Source: Bactrocera neohumeralis
Lineage: Eukaryota; Arthropoda; Insecta; Diptera; Tephritidae
NCBI RefSeq assembly: GCF_024586455.1
Contig: NC_065920.1
Coordinates: 14,284,144-14,348,143, forward strand
Length of the DNA: 64,000 nt
Reading direction: 5' to 3'
Position numbers and translations under genes: made by a program
Shown: positions 60,414 through 64,000 of the stretch, piece after piece
Numbering within the stretch: the stretch's first letter is position 1
How the letters are laid out: each line of letters opens with the position of its first letter
The notes under the pieces: generated by a model
The model's input: the letters and a program-made list of their open reading frames with translations, nothing else
Databases searched by the model: none
What the model was told of the DNA's origin: nothing

Positions 60414-60486
60414 CATCTATATACATATGTATATGTATATATATGCGCGCATGCATTGAACCGCACGTTATGTTGTTTTTGTTATT
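60412..60486 (+). repeat. ~75-bp duplication, copy 1 (copy 2 at 60831-60903)
   Basis: Both copies run from TACATCTATATACATATG through GCGCGCATGCATTGAACC to GTTATGTTGTTTTTGTTATT. They are identical apart from one TA unit in the TATATA run. They lie 345 bp apart in direct orientation. Confidence 0.88.
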
Positions 60487-60575
60487 ATACGCTCGCAACA
60501 ATGTTGCTAAGGAGAGTATTATAGTTTTGTTCAAACGGTTCGTTTGTAAGTCCATATATACCAAAGTGATCAAAC
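60484..60575 (+). mobile_element. Fragment of the TTATACTCTCGCA-ended element
   Basis: TTATACGCTCGCAACAATGT, then TGCTAAGGAGAGTATTATAG and a TCCATATATACCAAAGTGAT block, is the complement of the right part of the element at 49404-50254, down to about 90 bp from its end. It starts exactly where duplication copy 1 diverges from copy 2. Confidence 0.7.
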
Positions 60576-60830
60576 GATGTTGGCAGCCGCCAATACGTTA
60601 ACTACGTATGACAGCAAGAAGTTGTGATGTCAGCGAATATACATACATATACAACGTACATATGTATATACCACGGTTGCTTATTTTCGAGTTATAACCG
60701 TTGACTTTCGGGTAGAGAGATATGTAAATACACAAACAACTCGCGCATGTCATAAGTAATGCAAATGTTTTTTTATGCTTCCAATATCCATATATGCGAG
60801 CTATCAAAGCATACACGTGACAAAATGACA

Positions 60831-60903
60831 TACATCTATATACATATGTATATGTATATATGCGCGCATGCATTGAACCGCACGTTATGTTGTTTTTGTT
60901 ATT
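60831..60903 (+). repeat. ~75-bp duplication, copy 2
   Basis: Direct copy of 60412-60486. It continues into TTTCCTTTC rather than the element end seen after copy 1. Confidence 0.88.
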
Positions 60904-61239
60904 TTTCCTTTCTTTTCCACGCTTCAATTTTTGCAAACTGTCAGCCATCTGCATAAAAAGTTCATTATAATCGTAAGTATTTCACGGCGGCAAGGCACAT
61001 CGGCTGCGTGTGATCGAAAAGACACACACGCATATACAAACATATGAATGTTCTGTAGTTTCACTCGTATGTTCCTAGGGTCCATTGGCGCCAATGTGGG
61101 CTTGCTTTAGTGGCAGTCTTGCTGTCAGCGTGAGTAGCGTGGATTAAAGTTCGTATGAAATTTAAAATTAATAGGCAAAAAACTCTTAAGAAATGATAAA
61201 AAAAAAGTTGTTTTCTTGCGGAAAAGCTTTCAGGCTTTA

Positions 61240-61555
61240 TAAAAAATGTATGGAACTTTGGTTAACTTCGATTGCATGGAAGCTATAATACCCTTAACAG
61301 ATACAAAAAATTACACACATACAAGAATTTTACTTGGATTGATCAGTTTGTATGGCAGCTGTATGCTGTAGTGGTCCGATCTAAATAATTTCTTTGGAGA
61401 CTTTGCTGTTGGCTTGAACCATAATCCATGTTAAATTTAATGAAGATATCTCGTCAATTAAAAAAGTTTTGTATGGCTGCTATATGCTATAATGATCAGA
61501 TATAGGTTAATCTGACAAATGAGCAGCCTCTTGAAAGTAATTTCGTAATGCCACT
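61240..61555 (+). repeat. Dispersed 'GCTATATGCTATAG' repeat fragment
   Basis: GGTTAACTTCG, then TATGGCAGCTGTATGCTGTA, GTGGTCCGATCTAAATAATTTC and, near 61475, GGCTGCTATATGCTATAATG and ACAAATGAGCAGCC reproduce the family order at 56178-56850. It runs directly into the mariner remnant at 61556. Confidence 0.7.
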
Positions 61556-61990
61556 CTCATATAAACTTTATTGGCAGAAATTTGGTCGAAATTTCTTGAA
61601 AGGAATCCCTTTGTGCCAGATCCGGACTACAAATTGAAAGCATAAAAACCTTACCACCATGCTCCCGAAGGTTCTGGCGAGTCACTATGGTAGTGTGTAA
61701 CCTGGCGTTGTCCTGATGGATCACAATTCCTCTTATCCTGTCAAAAGTTTGCCGCTTCTTAGTGATTACTTTCTTCAGACTGTTCAAATGTTGCAGTCGT
61801 GGCCCGCATGATGAGTTTAGCCCACCAAACACATAGCAAAATCTTCTTGCTCATCAACCCTGGGTTGTCCGCTCTCGAGATTCAACCACGACCGTTCTAG
61901 GTTGTTATAAGTGACTCACTTTTGATCACCATAAACCATCTGATTCAGAAATGGATCGGTGTTGTTCCGATTTAACAGCGACTCGCAGAT
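61556..61990 (-). mobile_element. Mariner remnant
   Basis: The minus frame 61557-61832 reads LQHLNSLKKVITKKRQTFDR, GIVIHQDNARLHTTIVTRQN and LREHGGKVFML...SPDLAQRD. These are the second and third catalytic regions. The region before 61990 includes a DPFLNQMV-like first block. The last Asp is retained, but the C-terminus is cut short. Confidence 0.78.
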
Positions 61991-62149
61991 GGAAATTCAG
62001 TCCATGTGATTATTTCGGATTAACTCTATTGGCACTAATAGATCGAGTTTTGTTTTTGTATCTAGCATTATACATCATAAACAGAGGCACAATAGACCCC
62101 AGGTCGCGTTGTAAATTTATCGACCAGAAAACTAAATTAAATCGCGAGC

Positions 62150-63100
62150 AATTTTTCGCTATTATTCTTTACTGCTTTCTACGTGGATTAACCCAGAAAC
62201 AGTGCATCGGTGAACTAAATTAAATTATGAGCGAGGAAGCTCCATTAAAACCGGTGTTTATGGATGATATGCTGAATTCAATCGAGGTCTTATATCCAAT
62301 CAAGACGAATTTCGTGAAGGTCGTCTAAAATCAGTTGTTGCTCGAGAAACTATTGATGCTGTGCGCAAACTGATATTGCTAGATCGTCATGTGACCTATC
62401 GTGAGATTGGGCTAACTATAACCATTAGTAAGGCCAGCATACATTTAACAATGCATGAACATTTGATTGTAGAAAAAATTGCTTTTCACGTTGGATCCCA
62501 CTGAATTTGTCAATCGCAGAAAAAATGTTTTCGATTGAACGAGAGAAATGTCAGAAGAAACCGTTAACGGTGCTTCGGAAGACGTCTGTGATATCGTGAC
62601 AGGTGAAGAATCGTGAATTTAGTAAGTAAACAGCAATCGACCTTATGGGTGTTTCAAGGTGAGCCGTTAACAAAAAAGTGGGTCGCGGACTTCCAAGCAA
62701 ATGGTTGCCTGTTTATTGGTGAAACTGAATAAGTCGCAACCATACCACTAGAAAACCGATGAACCGCGAATTCTGAGTGTTACACAACCATTTATTTGCC
62801 AGTTGTCTTTCAAGAAATCAAGAAAACCAACAGGAGAAGGCGGAGGGCTCCGTTCACTACGACAACGCCAGCTCCCATACATCGACTGAGCACTCAAAAC
62901 ATCGATTTGATGAGTCATCCACACAGTATAGTCCTTTTTCTTCCCGTATGTAAAAGATAAACTGAAGAGGCAGCTTATGCGTTCAGAACGAATGTTTTGC
63001 AGATACCTCAATCAGAGTGGGAAAGTGGTTTGACAATTGGATCAAACGGTTGCCAAAGTGTATAGATCTTAATGAAGATTATTTTGAAAAACAGTAAACG
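62150..63100 (+). mobile_element. Mariner remnant, nearly full length but decayed
   Basis: Plus-strand fragments in order: NQDEFREGRLKSVVARETID, RHVTYREIGLTITISKASIH (DNA-binding region), DRE..TGEES (first Asp region), HYDNASSHTSTE (second Asp region) and PQSEW...FDNWIKRLPKCIDL with a NEDYFEKQ end. Frameshifts and stops are frequent. It belongs to the same family as the split copy at 52160-53780. Confidence 0.75.
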
Positions 63101-63109
63101 ATTTTCGAT

Positions 63110-64000
63110 TAATATTATTTTGTTCTCTAACCCTGAAATATTAAAGATAATGCTCGTATTATAAATATTTTCGACAAATGTCCTTCCAGAACGTGGTGCA
63201 TCATTGCTGAGTCCAGCAATCACAAAAGTGTCTGCGAAGTTTTTTCAGTACGAAAACTTGTCTTTCTAACCCAATACCCTCCGAATACCCCAAAATCTCA
63301 TAAAAGATGTATTCTATGAATCCAAAGAAGGAAAGAAAGACACCGAATAATCTTATTAATTTTTAAAACCACAATGGCTAAGCTCAGCTTAATGCAAAAC
63401 AATTTTCGAAAAATTTACTTTAATCACTCCGCTCAAACAACAATATCCAAACACACACATAAACTCACTTAATCTGCACACAAGGTATTATCACAAAGCA
63501 ATGATATTTGTATGTATTTAATTTTAAGCGATTCCATTCGTACTAAACCAATATTTGCTCCGTCTCAAAGCGGTTATGGTTGCATAGCCAAATGGATTAC
63601 GTACTAATACCGCTTGTGCTGCTTAAGCCCCGCAGTGGATAAAATTTTTACTAATATTCTTAACAAGTACACAAATGCATGCTTACGCTTGCTGCTGCTG
63701 TGTGTGTGAGTGCACCACACACATGCATATTTCCCACATTTTTCGAGTTCTTCTGTGAGGGTGTGTGTGTGCAACATTGCTATGCTCCAAGGCGACTCAG
63801 CTATAGCTAACGCTTAGCCAAAACAAAGTAAAATCACAAAATAGCTAGCAAGAGAATATGCTTTGTGTGGCTAACTTACATAACAAGTCAGCAACTGCCA
63901 TTATATGTGCGCGTGTCTGTGTGTTTGAATTTGAAATACAACTATATGAATAAATTCACACACACAACCATACTTACATACATATGTATGTGCATAAGTG
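63110..64000. other. No gene recognised; GT/CA-rich end
   Basis: AT-rich DNA, then GTGTGTG runs near 63700-63770 and 63910-63980 and an ACATACATATGTATGT palindromic run at the very end. No coding signal was found. Confidence 0.45.

Overview
The window reads as euchromatic DNA of a higher fly. Short phase-conserved introns, insect-type gustatory receptors, several Tc1/mariner families and R1-like and RTE-like LINE remnants all point that way. An intact DD41D ('rosa'-like) transposon makes a tephritid fruit fly (Bactrocera/Zeugodacus/Ceratitis group) my best guess; the species is inference.

Layout. (1) 0-2.7 kb: two CCTAGA hexamer arrays with gene-free DNA between them. (2) 2.8-24.3 kb: two tandem minus-strand ABCA-type ABC transporter genes (A, 2806-11685; B, 14286-24344), 11 coding exons each, eight of them exactly equal in length. 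Both carry the same degraded nucleotide-binding domains: domain 2 has lost the Walker A lysine and the Walker B acidic pair, domain 1 keeps Walker A but has altered Q, signature and H motifs. Their introns hold mariner fragments, a third hexamer array and a degenerate minisatellite. (3) 24.4-42.8 kb: a transposon graveyard with LINE pieces on both strands, mariner remnants, a ~112-bp minisatellite and, in its flank, one complete 1305-bp DD41D mariner with an uninterrupted 367-codon transposase. (4) 42.9-55.5 kb: four minus-strand gustatory receptor genes, each with one long exon, a phase-0 intron and a short C-terminal exon; they resemble the Drosophila Gr22-type group. TE remnants separate them. 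(5) 55.7-64 kb: nested mariner and dispersed-repeat remnants, short duplications and AT-rich DNA with no recognised gene.

Functionally, the ABCA pair would be large membrane proteins of the lipid-transporter type with probably weak or no conventional ATPase cycle, and the Gr cluster encodes chemoreceptors. Nothing in the sequence links the two gene sets beyond co-location. Gene models rest on matching ORFs, GT-AG sites, phase and paralogue comparison; no transcripts or database searches were available.
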